Source: Sophora flavescens
Lineage: Eukaryota > Streptophyta > Magnoliopsida > Fabales > Fabaceae
Direction: 5' to 3'
Assembly: GCA_030762895.1 (NCBI GenBank)
Contig: CM061063.1
Coordinates: 70,119,836 to 70,183,835, forward strand
Length of the DNA stretch: 64,000 nucleotides
Shown here: positions 48,671 through 62,594 of the stretch, piece after piece
Position numbering within the stretch: the first letter of the stretch is position 1
How the letters are laid out: every line of letters starts with the position of its first letter
Notes under the pieces: generated by a model
What the model was told of the DNA's origin: nothing
The model's database searches: none
What the model saw: the letters and a program-made list of their open reading frames with translations, nothing else
Made by a program: the position numbers and the translations under genes

Positions 48671-48968
48671 ATGTCGCAGGTCACAAAGATCAACAGGACA
48701 ACACAACAACAATGTGGATTTCCACATCCCTGACGACATTCTCTCAGTCATACCCACCGACCCTTACCAACAACTCGATCTCGCTCGCAAAATCACTTCT
48801 ATGGCCATCGCTTCTCGGGTCTCCTCCCTCGAATCCGACTCCTCCCGCCTCCGCCAGAAGCTTCTCGAGAAAGACCGTCTCATCAACGACCTCGAACAAC
48901 GCGTCTCTGGCATCGTCCATGCCTGTCATGAAGCTGAGTCTAGGTTGAAGACCGCCCTGGATGATAAT
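48671..48968 (+). pseudogene. At4g15545-like exon 1, frameshifted, unit B
   Basis: Same first exon as 24223-24519 but one base longer. TCACAAAGATCAAC replaces TCACAGCATCAAC six codons in, so the native Met leads into a short wrong frame; the correct frame (DDILSVIPTDPYQ and onwards) resumes downstream. The GTATGT donor is intact. The change sits at a CAG word of the kind discussed as possible miscalls, so the frameshift may not be real. Downstream exons are absent, as in unit A. Confidence 0.7.
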
Positions 48969-49029
48969 GTATGTTATCTATATGGGTTTTCTTTTTTGGT
49001 TTAATTACCTGCACTTTTGAAAATTTTTA

Positions 49030-49980
49030 GGCTTTGCTATTAACACCTTACATATTGCTCTTCATATCTTGCAACACTTTTTAAAATTTTTTCCCCCAAA
49101 AATACCCTTGCACATCAATATTCCCTCCCTTCCCCCAACAACCCATCCAGAAAAAACCATCTCTCTGTGCAGCCAAGGGTTCTGCCTCCACCCCTCAAAG
49201 TTCTTCCTCTTCCTTCCTGCTTCCTCAGTTGCACAGCTTTCGGTCAAGCTTTCCGGTTCCGCCTCCACCCCTCAAAGTTCTTCCTCTTCTGGTTAGTTTC
49301 TTACAACCTTAACTCTCCTCCTCTTTCTTTTTTTCCCCCCCCAAAAATCACAACCCCATTTTCTGATTTTGTTAGCCTCCAAATTTTGTATTCCGGATGC
49401 GTAATATGGTATGGAGTCGTCCGGATTTTGCGTTCCGGAGGAGGAAGAAGATGATGTTTCGTATATACTGTTTGGATATTCGTTTCCGATAACTACCGGA
49501 TTTCGTTTTCCGCACACCTTCCGGAATCCTCTTTCTGGTAACATAGTGAAAGAATCACTCGCAAGCCCAAAAACGATCGAGACTCGATGACACGGGTCGC
49601 GCCGCCATTTTGAAAGTGAAGAGGAAGATGAAGAAGAGGAATTGGTGAGGGATAATCGCTTGAAATTTGAGTCGGAAGATGAGGAAGATGCAAGTGAATC
49701 GGATTCTGATACGGAGACAGATGATGAAGAAGTTGCAGATGAGGAAATGCCTGATGGGTTGAAAAACCAGAAAAAAAAAATCAATGTTTTCACCAGGAGG
49801 GAAGACCAACTTTGAGGGGTGGAGGTTGAACCCTTGGCTATGCAGGGAGACGGTTTTTCCGGATGGGTTGTGGGGGAAGGGAGGGAATATCGATGTGCAT
49901 GGGTATTTTGGGGAAATTATTTTTAAAAAAAGAGTGTTGCAAGATATGAAGAGCAATAAGCAAGGTGTTAATAGCATGAC
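49030..49980 (+). mobile_element. TIR element 2, unit B
   Basis: Counterpart of 24580-25530, including the acidic core. Near 49584-49610 (CGATGACACGGGTCGCGCCGCC) it differs from unit A in a cluster at former CAG/CTG words. Confidence 0.7.
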
Positions 49981-51202
49981 CAAGATCTTTTGTTTTTCGA
50001 TGGTCGTACTCCTAGCTAGCTTAGCATTTGTTACAAGGTGCTTCCGGTGGAATTATCGTTGTGGAATTTTGTGATGCAAGTATCATGTAAGGCCCATTAC
50101 ATTTACCTAAGGCACCTATCGTTGATTCGACATCCTGTTCCCATATGGCAGCATTTATTTGCTTATAAGAACACCCAATACTCTGAATCCTCTAAAGTGC
50201 GCAAGATAACATATCACCACCGACACGGAAAGTCGGAAACGGAGGGAGCACTGTGTTTGAGAAAGCTGAAAAAAAAAAAGATTATGCTGATCATCGATTT
50301 TTGTATAATCGATTATTGTGACGATCGATTATAATCAAAATTAGTTTTTGTTTGGATCTATTTGCTGAAAAACGATTTTAAAATAATATATTTCGTTTGG
50401 GTGATGAAAAAAATCAATTTTACATAATAATGAAAAATCGTTTGAAGTTATTTGTTTATAATATTTAATAGGAAAATTGAATAATATTTAATTTTTTTAT
50501 AATCAGATTTATTCACTTTTTACATTTTTTTTGCTTTAACTTATTTTACAAAATTTGAATGTATAATATTAGAGGCTTCAGAGGGTATATCTTTGGGGTA
50601 TTAAGGCGTGTGATGGGTTACATCGGGGATATTGGGGGGTTATACCCTGGGGAAATGGGGATATAAGCGGCAACAAGCTTCGGATAAGAAAATAATCACT
50701 ATAAATCATCTAAGAGCATGTTTGGGAAAAATTTTCCCAAATTTAAATTTTTTCTCAAACAAATGTTTTTACACTGATCAGTTGTTTTCTGAATAATCAT
50801 TTATGTTTGGGTTTAAAGCTGAAATGGAAAAAAAAAGCTTTTTTATACAATTTTAAGCTTTTTTTAAGCATATGTGAAGTAGGACTATTGGATGGAAATT
50901 TTCTGAATATTTTGAAAACACACTTTGCCTTTCCCGTAATAACCCCTCTGTGCTGGTTATGTGGTGCATGCTTGCCATTGTTTCGTGAAGGATAGCAGTA
51001 GGAGATTTCGATCCATTGAATTAGCTTTTCAATCCACTGATTGTGAAGTAGTTTTTCAACTTGCGATTTGCTATATATTTGCAAATCTTTGTTTTAATAA
51101 GAATCCAATCCATTGAATTAAATATATTGCAAGTTTTTTTCCCAACGGTGCAAATCTTTTTCAATTAGTGGATTAAACTCATTTCATTTCAATTGAACTT
51201 GG
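49981..51202. repeat. Unit tail X2, end of unit B
   Basis: Counterpart of 25531-26757, ending at the TTGGAT junction (51199-51204). No gene. Confidence 0.75.
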
Positions 51203-51299
51203 ATATATGGGAAAAATTGTATTATTGAAAGTGTGAGGTTTTATATAAATTAAAGGAGGACTTGTAATAGAACTTTTTTCATAAGATCATGGATTTTTG

Positions 51300-51370
<71 letters not shown>

Positions 51371-51372
51371 TA
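51203..51372 (+). other. Left half of cyclin-T 3'-UTR copy with (ATT)n, unit C
   Basis: Counterpart of 601-764. The ATT tract (about 51302-51369) is the longest of the three. Confidence 0.8.
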
Positions 51373-51405
51373 CTAGCGGCAAGACAGGCACTCACGTGCC
51401 TGTCT

Positions 51406-52660
51406 GGTCGCATTTCTAATGCTTTTACTCGTCTTTATTGTATAGATTTATCCAACTTTACAATGTGACGTAATAATATAAACACACATTATATACATCA
51501 CTATGTTAATAATATCATGTTACAGATAAATGTAAAAATAAATAAGATACATATTCTAATAAAAAACAAATCCAAGGTATCAAATATAATTTAGTAAGCG
51601 ACTATTATTTGATCTCGACATCTCAGCATTTAGATTTATAAGGAGATTAAGTATGGATTGATTTTCAGTAGCTTTTTGCATTTCCCTGTATTACAAACAA
51701 AATAAATTTATAATGTTAATTTTTTTTAGATAAAAAGTAACAAAGTATATAAATTTAAAAAAAAAACATTATTTACTTCTAATAGTCGCTTCCCTTGTCA
51801 CAATTCTCAAAAAAACTTCATACTTTTTATCATCTTTAATGTTTTTTTGTTTAATAAACTACAAATGAAATAAAAAATGTAAGACTAAAATTTGGAACAT
51901 TCATTATCATAATTAGTCATAACAAATATAATGTATTATTAAAAGAACATATTACATCCTCAAGTAAGACCACTTTTTGTTTCAAATGTATTGAGCTATC
52001 ACGACTTCTTTTGCTTGGTAATGTAGCTTCAAGTTTCCTAATAATTTTTTTAAAAAATATAGTATTTTAATAAATTGTGGAAATAATAAAACTTATTATA
52101 TAGTAAATATGTATATTATCATATCGAATACAATACATAATACATTACCTTTCTAACATTTGAGCCCACAATTCTCTTTTTACCATGTTCCATAGCTGAG
52201 TCTTATCTGCTGTTACTGTGGAACCCCACCCAAAAGAGTATATCTTTAGACGACGTACCTGATTATCAAAAGATTAGAATATCGGTTTTTTATACAACGA
52301 CATAATATGAAGTATTCTAATATAATTTTATAATTCACCTTGTTGTCAACTGTGCATAAAGATGCAATTGATCGCTAAGCCTTAAATATTTTCCATAGTT
52401 TTTGAAAGTCGTGATCATATCATTTTTTTAGTCGAATTGTTAATAGATTGATATGGAAAAATGTTTAAATAAAAGTTGTTCACGTGAACCTACCCGCTTG
52501 TCACAGCACATGCCCGAAATATTTGTCATCATCTCTTGCAATAAACGGTAGCTCTCCTTGAACTCTAGTTCAACTGTACATTTTAAATTTATAAGATGAT
52601 TTTTGGTTGTTCTGGGTAATATTAGTGTAATGCATTATATGTATAGATGATTTAATAAAT
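51406..52660 (-). other. Helitron 3' non-coding segment, copy C
   Basis: Counterpart of 798-2051; no gene recognised. Confidence 0.35.
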
Positions 52661-52758
52661 TTAAAAATACAATACCAGAGTCTGAGATAACAAAATATCC
52701 TTGAAGACAACATTTCTGGTGAAGTGCCCATCTTCCCCTTCAATTTTTCCTTCTTTTA

Positions 52759-54734
52759 TCAGGATTTTTGTGTCATTTTGAGATACCCTCTTGAAAATGC
52801 CACATATAATTGACCATGGCTGAACACATGTCGTGGAAGATAAATCCCAACATTGGGAATAGTTTGTCCCCGTGCCTTATTTATAGTTATTGCAAAACTC
52901 AGTTTAACAAGAAACTGCTTCCTAACAAGCACAAAGGGAAGTCTCGCGCTCTCAGTTGTCTTTAGTTTAATCCTGGGCAAGAAAGCCCTCCTTCCAGCAT
53001 GGTTGTCTGTTATGATTTCTACATCCAACAGATTCATAAATACAACCCGACATAGTAATCGTGAACCATTACAGAGGCCAGATTTAGGGTCAATGTTTCG
53101 TAACAACATCAGCGGTGCTCCTTTTTTTACCTTCAAAATATGTGGTGGCAAGCCATCTAGAGCAATGGAATTTAAGTATTCCTGTTGATATGAGTTTCTT
53201 GTGTCCCCTTCGACCTCATCAAAAGACAACAAACTTTGCTCTTCACCCGGGAAATGTTCGATAATAATATCATTTAGTTTCTGAACATCCTCATTTTTTG
53301 GTGTTAGTATCACTATTTCCACCATATAAGATGCATCCCAACCATGATCTTCTAATTTGGGGAATGTTTGTTGTATAAGTATACGTATCAAACTTTCTCC
53401 TTCCCATGGAATTGCAATTTGTTGGGGTACCCTCACCATATCATTATCCTTTGTAGGTTCAACACCATCTCCTATCCGCATAAGATAGTCGGCAAAATCT
53501 CGATCTTGTAATGCACGCATGTTTTGGCGTAGATGCAATACCTTTGTATTAGCCCATAGATGAGATTTAACGATACATGCAGAAATCGTCTGTGCCTTAG
53601 TCCCTTTTGGAACAACAGGAAGTACTTGGCGGAAATCCCCTCCCATAATCATCACTTTCCCCCGAATGGAGCATCACGGTCAAGAATATCCTTCAAGGTG
53701 CGGTCTAATGCTTCTATAGCATATCTACTTGTCATGGGTGCCTCATCCCAAATGATTGCTGTTGTTTCTTTTATTAGCTTCGCGAGATCAGATTGTTTAC
53801 TTATTGAACAAAAGGACCCTTCTTTTGTATTGATGGGTATTTTAAATCGGGAATGTGTCGTCCTACCACCGGGTAATAATGTAGCTGCTATACCAGATGA
53901 GGTGTCCGCTAAGACAATTTGACCCAAATGTCTTAATTTTCCAATTAATGTGCGATAAATGAATGTCTTACCCGTTCCTCCTGACCCATCCACAAAGAAA
54001 ACTCGACTCTGCTTACGTTGGATAACATCCATAATGGTATTGTAAGCAAACAACTGGTCATCATTTAACTTCTCAACGAAACTCAAATCTTCAATAGGAA
54101 CTTGGACCGATAGCTCTTCCTGTATAACTCTTGGAACAGGATTACCTTCAGCGGTCTCCAATGATAATTCAGGGAAAGCATAATCTGTGATTTGTTTTCC
54201 ATGTTGAAGTAACAGGTGATTCAAATCCCTTAATAGCATGTTAGTCAATGATGGCCCATTCACAGTGGATGTTGAAGGATAGTCCTCTACCATGTGGGTG
54301 TAAAACTCATCCCACAGGCTTCTTACATCAGTTGGTTCACAAAAGACTAATATAGTAGAAAACAATCTCCGTAAAGCATATGGCATTCGTAGACTTGATG
54401 CTTCAAGTAAGCATTCGTGAATACTGTTGTCTTGTTCTAAAAAGCCCCATTGCTCATTTGCTTTTTGGAATGTGGTGTAGCATGTGTTGTTTACTGTGAG
54501 CAAGTAATCCCAACTGGTTGGTCCTCTTATATTAGATAATAATACACGCAAATAGAATTTCTCCCTGTTTGAAGGTGACACTGTATAGATTCGTCCAATA
54601 ACTTTCCTTTGTATTCTTCGTCTGAGCCATTCTTTATTTCCTTTTTTCCATAAATAGTGTTCTGGAATCTCCCTGTACAGATAACACCTTGCTTGTGGAT
54701 CTCTCCGGTTCAGGGCAAAGAATTGTGTGAGCAT
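52759..54734 (-). pseudogene. Helitron Pif1-type helicase region, copy C, frameshifted
   Basis: The frame is split into 53652-54734 (360 residues, with GSGGTGKT and WDEAPM) and 52759-53655 (298 residues, with GGDFRQVLPV and GQLYVAFSR). The break is one C fewer in a C run at about 53658-53663 (five versus six in A and B). A local change at about 53901-53908 (GAGGTGTCCGC versus GAGGCTGTCGC) also alters residues near the LATASSGIAAT segment. The homopolymer change could be an assembly error. It shares the terminal frameshift of A and B. Confidence 0.87.
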
Positions 54735-56960
54735 TGTTATGGAGTTATGCGCATCATTTAGTACATCGTCGATTCTTTGATTTGTACAGTATCACACTTG
54801 ATGGTGATTTGGTAGGTGGATTTGTAATCTTTCAACACTTGGATACATTCGGTACATGGTGAATGAAAATATTCTCCATAACGCCTCTGGAGCACAAATC
54901 CATCTTGTATCAATATACTGCTTGACCTCATCCATATGAACCTCCATGGCAACTCGATCAGGACCTTTATAGACATATTTATACAGGTACTTGATACTCT
55001 TGATACTATTGCACACTTCAACATTTATATGACAGTCATACTTTAACAGCAACTATGGGTTATAAGGGACCACCCATCTATTATCTATAGATATATGTCT
55101 ATTCAAAGTTACTGGACCATCATTCCGTCTTCTATACCGTGGATATGAGTCAATACCTTGTAGTGTCTCTTGGATGAACTCTTTTGGGAACCCCTTCTTA
55201 CATTGGCCATCCTTCATACATGGTGATCTTGGATTCAGTCTACCACACGGTCCATGAATCATGTGTTTTAGCATTGCGGCATGTAATTGTGGTTCTTCTT
55301 CAAATTTTGGTATTTCCGCTCTAACAACGCTATCATATTCTTATGGGTTACATAATTTGTCATTAGGTTCCATGATCAGTAGCATATGCACGTGAGGCAA
55401 TCCTCATTTTTGGAATTCAGTTACATACATATAACTTTTGACCTTTCCTAAGACACCTTTTTTAATTAGGTCATGCTTCAATTGCTCGAACTTTGAACGG
55501 AAGATTCTTGTCAACAAGTCTGGATGATCTTGTGGAGTTTGAAATGGGCCAAGTTCAGATGATATTTCAATCCATGAAGGATTGCATGTCATGGTAAGAA
55601 AAATATCAGGTTTCCCGTCGTGAAGCACAATAGCCATACCATCTTCATACCGTTGTGTCATGTCTGACGGCTACCAATAAATGATGAAGGTAATATGGTT
55701 CTCCGTTCGATCTTTTCTACAAAGAGTAATAGTACGTGTTGATGGTGTTTGATGTATTCGACATATATATTTGTATAAATAATTTTGATATATGCTATGA
55801 AGAGTACCTGTAGCAGTTTCTCCCACATGCAAAGCATCTTGCAAGCCTTGATACAATTCAGAGCGAATTTTACTTTGGTGAGTTTGGACCCACCTTAACC
55901 TTGCTGCTTCGATCTTGACATAGTTGTTTACAACATATTGCTGTTGTAGTCGTCCCAATTTTAGCAATATGGAATAATCATTGGAATGAATCTACAATCC
56001 ATGAAACAATTAATGACTAATGAAAATTTATTTTGTGTCAATTATTATATTTTATAAATGAAAATATTTTAGAAATTACATTATGTACCTGAAGCATGTA
56101 ACTGTAATATTCTAGACATGTTATAGGTTGTCCTTCATCATTTGTGGTTTCGCGGTCCCATCCAAACGTTCCGTAAGGGAATAATAGAGGATATTGTAAT
56201 GGATCATAAAATCCCGTAGTTTCTTTAACATTTATGAGATTCCCAACATGACTCATCACGATGATATCCCTTTCGGTTGAGATTGATACCGCGTCTCCAC
56301 CAACGACAATTGCTGCGACTTGGGATGCAGTTGGCATATTATAATGTGGTTGATTAGCATGGCGCTCCTTGATGAGTAGACTACAATCATGTACATCTAG
56401 ACATTGTGCAAGTTGCCTTAATGCGTGCACATATGGATTGCAACCATGGAGCATTTGTTGCAACTTTTGAACAGTATTTTGTTGAAGTTGAGGGTTTTCA
56501 AGCATCCTGTTTTGTAACTCATGCTCTGTATCGTAGATGTACGTTTGCAAGAATCGTGGTCTTGAACCCTCAGTTGGATAGATTCCTCCTATCTTATGAT
56601 AAATTGCACCTTGAGCACGAAAACTATATATGCCACGTCCAGTTGCAGCGACATTCTCATCAATATGTACACCCATTGAAGTGAATGAGAGCACATGATT
56701 GTAACTCCTAATGTGTTGTCTAAAATGTCTTCCTTCGACTGAACTGTCTGAAAATATTTCTAGCAACTCTGGAGGTGCATCTACTTGTTCTAACGATATC
56801 TTCCCACCAGAGCAGCACATGTCACACGATTCATGATAAAATAATCGTGCATTGCAATGTGTATATGTGCTTGGGGATGGCAAACGGGAAGCGGCCATTG
56901 TTGAAGTATTAAGAAAATCTCCAGCACTATTATGTTTTGGTCGGAAATAAAACTGCAAAT
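54735..56960 (-). pseudogene. Helitron Rep and N region, copy C
   Basis: Same architecture and shared lesions as copies A and B, including the stop before GLPHVH. It has one additional nonsense change: a Trp codon becomes TAG at 55053-55055 (NP-stop-LLLKYD). The tyrosine motif YLYKYVYKG remains. Confidence 0.85.
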
Positions 56961-58220
56961 CTGCGTTTAAAAAAAATACATAACAGTTTTTTAAATGTGC
57001 ATATTATTTTGTTTTTTTAGTCATATAAGGACAATGTTCTAGATCCATTTTCATCAAATTTAGAAATTAAGATCACTGAATTTACATAATAATTTATTTT
57101 CAATGTATGAAATTCAATAATATCATACAAATTACCAAAAATTTATAAATTAATATTTCTGAATGTCCATTACTAACCGTGTACATCACTTGTTCCAGCT
57201 TCATGGTCATGTGTTCCTTGAAACCACAATAAAGGCAATATTAGGTTCTGCATTATTTATTGGTGAAAAAAGAATTATTAAATAACAGAAGGTAATAAAG
57301 TTTTTATGTATAGAGACATTCAAAAGTATTAGAAATGCGTACGATGATGCAGAGACAATGCAGTTGTAATTAATTAATATATAAAATTTAAATATAAAAT
57401 ATCAAAAGGTACAAACCGCCAAAAATTTAAGTATTAAAATTTCTAAAAGTCCACAACTAACCATGTCCACCACTTGTTCCAGCTTCATTGTCATGTGTTC
57501 CTTGAAACGGTGTTGAGGCAATAATAAGTTCTACGTTATTTATTGTTAACAAAAATAATAATTAAATAACATAAGGTAATCAAACTTTTATGTATAGAGA
57601 CATTCAAAATGAGAATCAAAGATATCACATTTATTTATTACAAATATAGAAACTTTGTTGATAATGATAAGTTTTAAGCTTCCAAATTTTATAGATAATT
57701 CATTTTTACTTATTTATAATTTAATAAAAGTTATCTATACTAATATATATTTTGTTGGCAAATTACGATATGTAAGTGTTAATAATTATTTGAAAAGGAA
57801 TAATAATCAAGTTTTAAAATTTTAATATAAAATACTAAATTCAAAGATGGCATAAAATTTAAGTTTATATTTTCTAAATGTCCATCACTAATCATGTCCG
57901 CTACTTGTTCTGGCTTCATGGTCATGTGTTCCTCGAAACCTCGTTGAAGCAATATTAGGATCTGCATGATTTAGTTTTGAAAAAAGAATTATTAAATAAC
58001 ATAAGGTAAGCAAATGATTATATATACGGACATTAAAAAATGAGAATGAGAAATATCACATTATTTGACATGCAAAAATATAAACTTTGGTGATAAGAAT
58101 AAGTTCTAGGCCAGAACTTTATAGATAAACCATTAATATAAAGTAATATAGTTGCTAATTACCTTGATGATTAAATTTAAATAAAATTAATAAACCAATA
58201 AATTATTATATACCTTTTCT

Positions 58221-58258
<38 letters not shown>

Positions 58259-58262
58259 ATAC

Positions 58263-58494
58263 CTGTACTATTTTGTTGATCACTGGTTGATCGTGCAAGA
58301 CGTCGCATAGTTGTCAATCTCGTTGTTCTTGACTCCATAGCAACTATATTCCTTCCACGTCTATAATGTTCTCGTCGTCTAGCTGATTGTTCTTGTCGTT
58401 GCTATGCGGTCAGTCTCTGTCTTCTGCTTCTTGTAAATTGCCTCCACATCTCTCGTTGATGCTCTTGAGATCGTTGATTGTTAATATTTTCCAT
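58263..58494 (-). pseudogene. Helitron RepHel first exon, copy C
   Basis: Same exon as 7664-7895 with the same internal TAG. Region 56961-58262 holds the three diverged short exons. Confidence 0.58.
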
Positions 58495-60400
58495 ATCGAA
58501 ATAAAACTTAATTATTTAGAAAAAGGCATTAATTAAATATTTTAAAATAATTATGTTTTTTATTTTTTTATTAATGTTTTTTAAATTATGAAAATAGTTA
58601 TACAGAAACTTCAATATGGTATATTGATTAAGTAGGAGTTAGCTAAGCACATCACAAAACAATTTAGTAAAATGGCACAAAACGATCACAATATTATCTG
58701 GTGTATTTTTTGAGGTAAATATTTTATAGAAATATTAAAATATTAATGTATTTGCGTTAAAAAAAACTATTAATGTAATGTGAGTTAGTGTTTTTAGTTA
58801 AATTGTGTATATCTATTTATTCAAAAAAATAAAAATAAGATAACTATACACACATAATATATATATATATATATATATATAATATTTTTAACTAATTTTA
58901 TTTTGTGTCTAAAAAATAAATAAATATCATGTAGATTAAATCATTTTAAGTTTTTAGTTTACCACCCTTTAAAAGAAAAGTTTTAAGTGTACTATTTTTA
59001 TTGTTACAACTTAGGCATGCAATTTGGTTATTTTAAACTCAGATTAATCAATTTGAATGGATGTTTAAATGAATTAAAGATAATTATATTATTTAACTTG
59101 AAATATTTTGTTAACCTTTAAAGCAAATCGTGTCATCCAATGAATATTTGATTTTGATGCAATGATAAAGGATAAACTCTAAAAATGTGAATATCATTAC
59201 CATATCCCATTGTAGTAAATTTCCCATTTAATCCTTGTAAAAAAAATTCCATTTAATCAATAGTAAATGTGAGAAAAATAGTTGAACACCTGGGAAATAG
59301 TAGTTGTAATTTTATGATAGTCTTATTAATGATTTTAAGTGAATATTTTAAGGATTAGCAATTATGGTTGTGTATATTTTAAGTTTTAACAAAGGTTAGT
59401 GGTATATCACGGGCACTAATTTTTCCCCAATACTTCCACTCTTTAATTTATTAACTTAAATACCTTACAGTTTTTCATCAATACTTCCACTCTTTAGTTT
59501 TTGTTTTTTTTAAAAATGTGTTAGTTTTTTTGATTCATTAGAGCCAGATGCAGTTATGCTTTTGAATTGAATGGTTAAAGAAAAATTGAGTTAGTCTTAT
59601 TGGGTGCGTTGTGGAAGTATTTAAGTTAGTGGGTTATATTATATATATATATATATAGTTTTAGGGGTATATTTGTAATATTTAAAATTTGACACCAAAA
59701 AATTGTTGTTTTTTTTTTTTTGCTACTCTGTCATTATCTTATTGTATAGAAGATTACTATATATTTTGTTGACTGATATAACAATATCATATATTTTTTT
59801 TTAAAAACTATAATTTATTTTTTTTATATATTTATATATATATATATATATATTTCACATTTTCAAAAAGTTAATATTTTCATATTTTAAAAATCAATTT
59901 CAAAATTCATTAAAAACATGCATTTCAAAATGTAGGACCATAAAATTAATAGAGCGGTCATACAAAATCAAATAAATATAACTTTTAAAAAGTTAATTTG
60001 AGTTGTGACATCTTGTAAAAAAAAGTTAATTCGAGTTATCATATCAAATCAAATAGAAAGGAATATATGAGATTGAAAATATGTTACATTTGTGGAGGAC
60101 CAAAGACAATACCCAAATAATCTAATATTTTAACACAAAATTTTAGACTACAGCATAATTTGCATAAATCATTATATATTGTAGTGCCACCAAAATATTG
60201 ATATAATCAATTATTTATTTATTTTAAATTTTTTAATGACGTTATTAATGGTTTTATGTTTTGTAAAAAAAATGGTTTTAAGTTTTAAATATAATGTATA
60301 AATATTAATATCTTTATTGCTATAATTTAGGGGGAAAATTTTGGTTCGTTACAAATGATTTCATACTTATTTTCAAATGTTACATAACAATATTAATATT
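58495..60400. other. AT-rich Helitron interior, copy C, no gene
   Basis: Counterpart of 7896-9802, with R2 at about 59655-59755 and (AT)n tracts near 58858, 59638 and 59836. Confidence 0.6.
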
Positions 60401-60555
60401 AAATAGAGGAACGTGTGGGAGTTATAAGGTGGCTTGGTGGTTTTGGGGAGGGAGATAGGGTTTGGAGTGATAAGGTGGAGGTCATGGGTTCAACTCCTCC
60501 CACTAACATAACAAATACTAATAATCTAATATTTGCCGATAAAAAAAATAGAGGA
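60401..60555 (+). mobile_element. tRNA-derived SINE with 10-bp TSD, copy C
   Basis: Body 60411-60545, flanked by AAATAGAGGA at 60401-60410 and 60546-60555. Same insertion as in A and B. Confidence 0.85.
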
Positions 60556-62051
60556 TCATGTAATATGAATCATAGAATCTTATTTAAAGTTTTTTTAGGC
60601 AAAAATGGCACAAACAATAATAAAAAAGAGTATTACACCATGCCAAACATCTATCATAAAGATTACAAATATATATGACATATATGGTTACTATATATGG
60701 CATATAGGAATATATAAAAGGATATATATATATATTTATTTAGAGGTAAAAGGATATAATTTGAATCAGTAAAAAAAATTTAGAAAATTAAAAGCTTTCT
60801 CCGAAGATAATTAAGACACTATAATCAAAGATTATCCATAGAAAAGGAAACAATTCGGGCAAAAAGTGAGTAAAAAAAAAAACTCAAGCAAAAGGTAACC
60901 TAAAATCAGTAAAAACAATAAGGAATATTGAAAAAATTAAGCAATACTTTTTTTTTGAAAGAAAAAAATTAAGCAATACTTGAGTACTCCACATTTCTAT
61001 AAATAAAAAAAATTAAATGATGAAACATATTGTTTAGGTTCTGTATTAAAGGGGTAAGTTGGGCCAACATAGGCCCACCTGTCTAATAAACTAATACAAT
61101 TTTTAAAAAAAAAATAAAAGTAAATAAGGGTTCTTGCATAACACCCATACATGTGCCACCGGCAAAGATGAAGGAGAGCAGCGACGGTTGTCCGTTGCAA
61201 TCACCATGGCGGATCTCGATTTATTACAGATTGGCGGCTTGAAATTCATGGACATGTGATGGTCACGGTGGTTGTCGATTCAGCGATCGTGGCTTCGACG
61301 GTTCGGTGTTGCAGCGGTGGAGGTCTTCTTTGGTGGAGGGCTGGAAAGCAAGTTGGGATTTGCTCTGACACCAAATCATTAAAATGTAAGTATGTATATT
61401 GCAATTAATAATAAAAAGAAAAAGAAAAAGAAATGTGAAATTAAAATTGAATATAATTTTTTTTCAGATTTGTTGGACAACAAACAAAAGGGAAGGGGAG
61501 GCCTTCTTGAATGGAGTGTTGATTGATTGGGTTTAGTTTAAGGATGAATGGGTGATGTTTCTTCCATTGTTTGTTGGAAAAATTCCTATAAGGTGGATAG
61601 AAGGGTGAACTTGTATTTTTGAATGTATTGAGCGTGCAGAGGTTATAAAGAGGTTTGTTTTTTTTGTTGTTGTTTTTGTTTTGAATGAGGTTATAAAGAG
61701 TTAAGGATGGGGAAAGCTAGAGTAAGCAGTAACCATTTCAAGTTTTGAAATTTGAAATGATTCACGTTCCAAACTGTTTTATCTGCAGGTTATCTTTCAA
61801 ACTTTTTTCAAAGTTATCTTTCAATAGTGTTACCTCAGGCTCGTTTTTCAAATCCATCAATCTTGTGAGTGATGCGGTTACTGAGGAATTTGGTGTTTGC
61901 GGTTAGTGAGATGAGAGGGAGGTAGGGTATTACAGTAAAACCATTTAATCTATTAGTATAGAAGATATATAGTTTTAGGGGTATATTTGTAATATATAAA
62001 ATTTTGACACCAAAAAATTGTTTTTTTTGCTACTCTGCCATTATATTATTG
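60556..62051. other. Helitron 5' region, copy C
   Basis: Counterpart of 9958-11505. It has an unusual density of differences from A and B at 61060-61510 and 61830-61850, many centred on CAG/CTG words. No gene. Confidence 0.4.

Positions 62052-62594
<543 letters not shown>

Larger units (their letters stand above)
51373..62051 (-). mobile_element. Helitron, copy C
   Basis: CTAG at 51373-51376. A perfect 10-bp hairpin at 51382-51391 and 51396-51405 with a TCAC loop, as in copy A. The right edge is at 62051 before the ATC repeat. Interior order is as in A and B. Confidence 0.85.
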
